Positions 5,441-6,369 of a stretch of 6,369 nucleotides of DNA are shown piece by piece. Every line of letters begins with the position of its first letter. Within the stretch, counting starts at the first letter, position 1. The notes below the pieces were generated by a model that saw nothing but the letters and a program-made list of their open reading frames with translations, did no database searches and had not been told where the DNA came from. Location of the stretch: the NCBI GenBank assembly GCA_023700845.1, contig JAMPYD010000119.1, positions 1 through 6,369 of the forward strand. The letters run 5' to 3'. A program made the translations under genes and the position numbers. The stretch is from Elusimicrobiota bacterium. GTDB lineage: Bacteria; Elusimicrobiota; Elusimicrobia; UBA1565; UBA9628.

Positions 5441-6369
5441 TCACGCGTCGAGCTGGCGGGAGTGGCTCCAGAAGCGCGGCGGCAGCGCCGCGAGCGCGAT
5501 GATCATCATCTGGCTGAGGCTGAAGGCCAGGAGCCACCAGAACGCGGAGTCCATGAAGCCGTAGGAGTGCAGGCCGATGCCGAGCATGTTGACGCCGAAC
5601 CAGGATACGCTCGTGATGACGTTGCCGAACACGCTCATCATCATGATGCCGCGCTCGCGCACGAAGCCGGCCCAGCGCATGTGCAGGATCAGGGCGTTCC
5701 ACAGCACGATCAGAAGCGCGCCGTTCTCCTTGGGGTCCCAGCCCCAGAAGCGGCCCCAGCTCTGGTCGGCCCAGATGCCGCCGAGCACGGTGCCGATGAA
5801 GCTGAAGAACAGGCTGAAGGCCAGCACGCCGTAGGTCAGGGAGACGAGCGCCTTGTCGTCGGCGGGGTCGGGCTTGCGCACGGCGTGGCGCCGCACGATC
5901 CAGGCGATGGCGAGCAGGCCCGCCAGGTAGGTCCCGCTGTAGCCGATCGTGATCGTGATCACGTGCGTGGTCAGCCAGAAGTTCGAGTCGAGGACCGCGC
6001 GCATCACGTCCATCGTGTCGCCCGACGCGCCGAGGTGGTGCGCGATGAGCAAGGTCGAGAAGCCCACGACGGCGGCCCCCGCGGCCGCGAAGCCGCGGCG
6101 GTGGATCCGCTCCCCGAACAGGCCGAGGAACACCGCGCCCCAGCCGACGAAGACGGCCGACGAGTAGAGGTTGGTCACCGGCGGGCGCCCCTGCAGGACG
6201 GTGCGGGCGAGGAGGCCGAGCGTGTGCACGACGAAGGCCGCCCACACGACGGCGAGCGCCGCGGACGCGATGTCCTCGCGGCGGGCCGCCCACGAGGCGA
6301 AGACGAGGAGGAGCGCGATGACGTACAGGGTCATGCCCGAGATGAAGGGCTGGGCACGGTTGAACACGG
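5441..6369 (-). CDS. ccsA: Cytochrome c synthase subunit CcsA/ResC, C-terminal part (cut by window edge), likely from a fused CcsBA
   Basis: At least 308 residues of a polytopic membrane protein of the system II (Ccs/Res) pathway, which exports haem and attaches it to apocytochrome c on the outer face of the inner membrane. Counting from the GTG at 6367, the WWD haem-handling motif WGRFWGWDPKEN is at 204-215. Conserved-type histidines are H135 (TTHVITITIGYSGTYLAG), H229 (LILHMRW) and H267 (LHSYGF); by family knowledge such histidines flank or ligate haem. About eight hydrophobic segments are visible.
The frame stays open to the right edge, so the GTG at 6367 need not be the true start. Blocks such as GRPPVTNLYSSAVFVGWG and GDTMDVMRAVLDSNFWL resemble, from memory, the CcsA half of large fused ResB-CcsA proteins; a ResB part would then lie beyond the edge. 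It ends convergently with the ABC exporter across the inverted repeat. Family firm, fusion uncertain. Confidence 0.92.
   Translation of the reverse strand, partial: VFNRAQPFISGMTLYVIALLLVFASWAARREDIASAALAVVWAAFVVHTLGLLARTVLQGRPPVTNLYSSAVFVGWGAVFLGLFGERIHRRGFAAAGAAVVGFSTLLIAHHLGASGDTMDVMRAVLDSNFWLTTHVITITIGYSGTYLAGLLAIAWIVRRHAVRKPDPADDKALVSLTYGVLAFSLFFSFIGTVLGGIWADQSWGRFWGWDPKENGALLIVLWNALILHMRWAGFVRERGIMMMSVFGNVITSVSWFGVNMLGIGLHSYGFMDSAFWWLLAFSLSQMMIIALAALPPRFWSHSRQLDA

Overview
The window is GC-rich throughout (very high third-position GC), which makes long spurious reading frames in the shadow frames. It carries four protein genes. The likely source is a high-GC, uncultivated-type Gram-negative bacterium. 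A member of Elusimicrobiota is my best guess, because a Sec-type signal followed by a long Pro/Ala/Ser-rich stretch in front of an otherwise ordinary domain is a style I remember from that phylum. This is recollection, not a search result; Planctomycetota-like or Desulfobacterota-like lineages are not excluded.

Left part, minus strand (1-950): the 5' end of ruvC (Holliday junction resolvase), cut by the window edge, lies directly downstream of a complete yebC (YebC/TACO1 translation factor). The two overlap by one base (TAATG), so they form an operon with likely translational coupling. A good Shine-Dalgarno and an extended -10 element lie upstream of yebC.

Divergent spacer (910-1076): it holds the yebC promoter, a tandem 8-mer, GGGCCC palindromes, a TATAAA box and a short GC-rich hairpin. 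It serves the leftward yebC-ruvC operon and the rightward transporter gene.

Centre, plus strand (1077-5300): one very large gene encodes a fused, full-length ABC exporter (TMD-NBD-TMD-NBD, about 1407 residues). Both nucleotide-binding domains keep all catalytic motifs. Its N-terminus is odd: a classical signal peptide and about 170 residues of Pro/Ala/Ser-rich and then charged sequence precede the first membrane domain. That creates a topology puzzle.

Right part (5301-6369): the transporter gene converges on a minus-strand cytochrome c synthase gene (CcsA/ResC type, WWD motif), cut by the right edge and probably the C-terminal half of a fused CcsBA. The 140-base spacer between the two stop codons is almost filled by a 120-base imperfect inverted repeat of the CACAGAGA type. 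Its inner hairpin could terminate transcription in both directions.

The housekeeping genes look ordinary. The items most worth a second look are the exporter's N-terminal extension and the large palindromic repeat. I see no evidence for a defence system, CRISPR array, tRNA, rRNA or insertion sequence.
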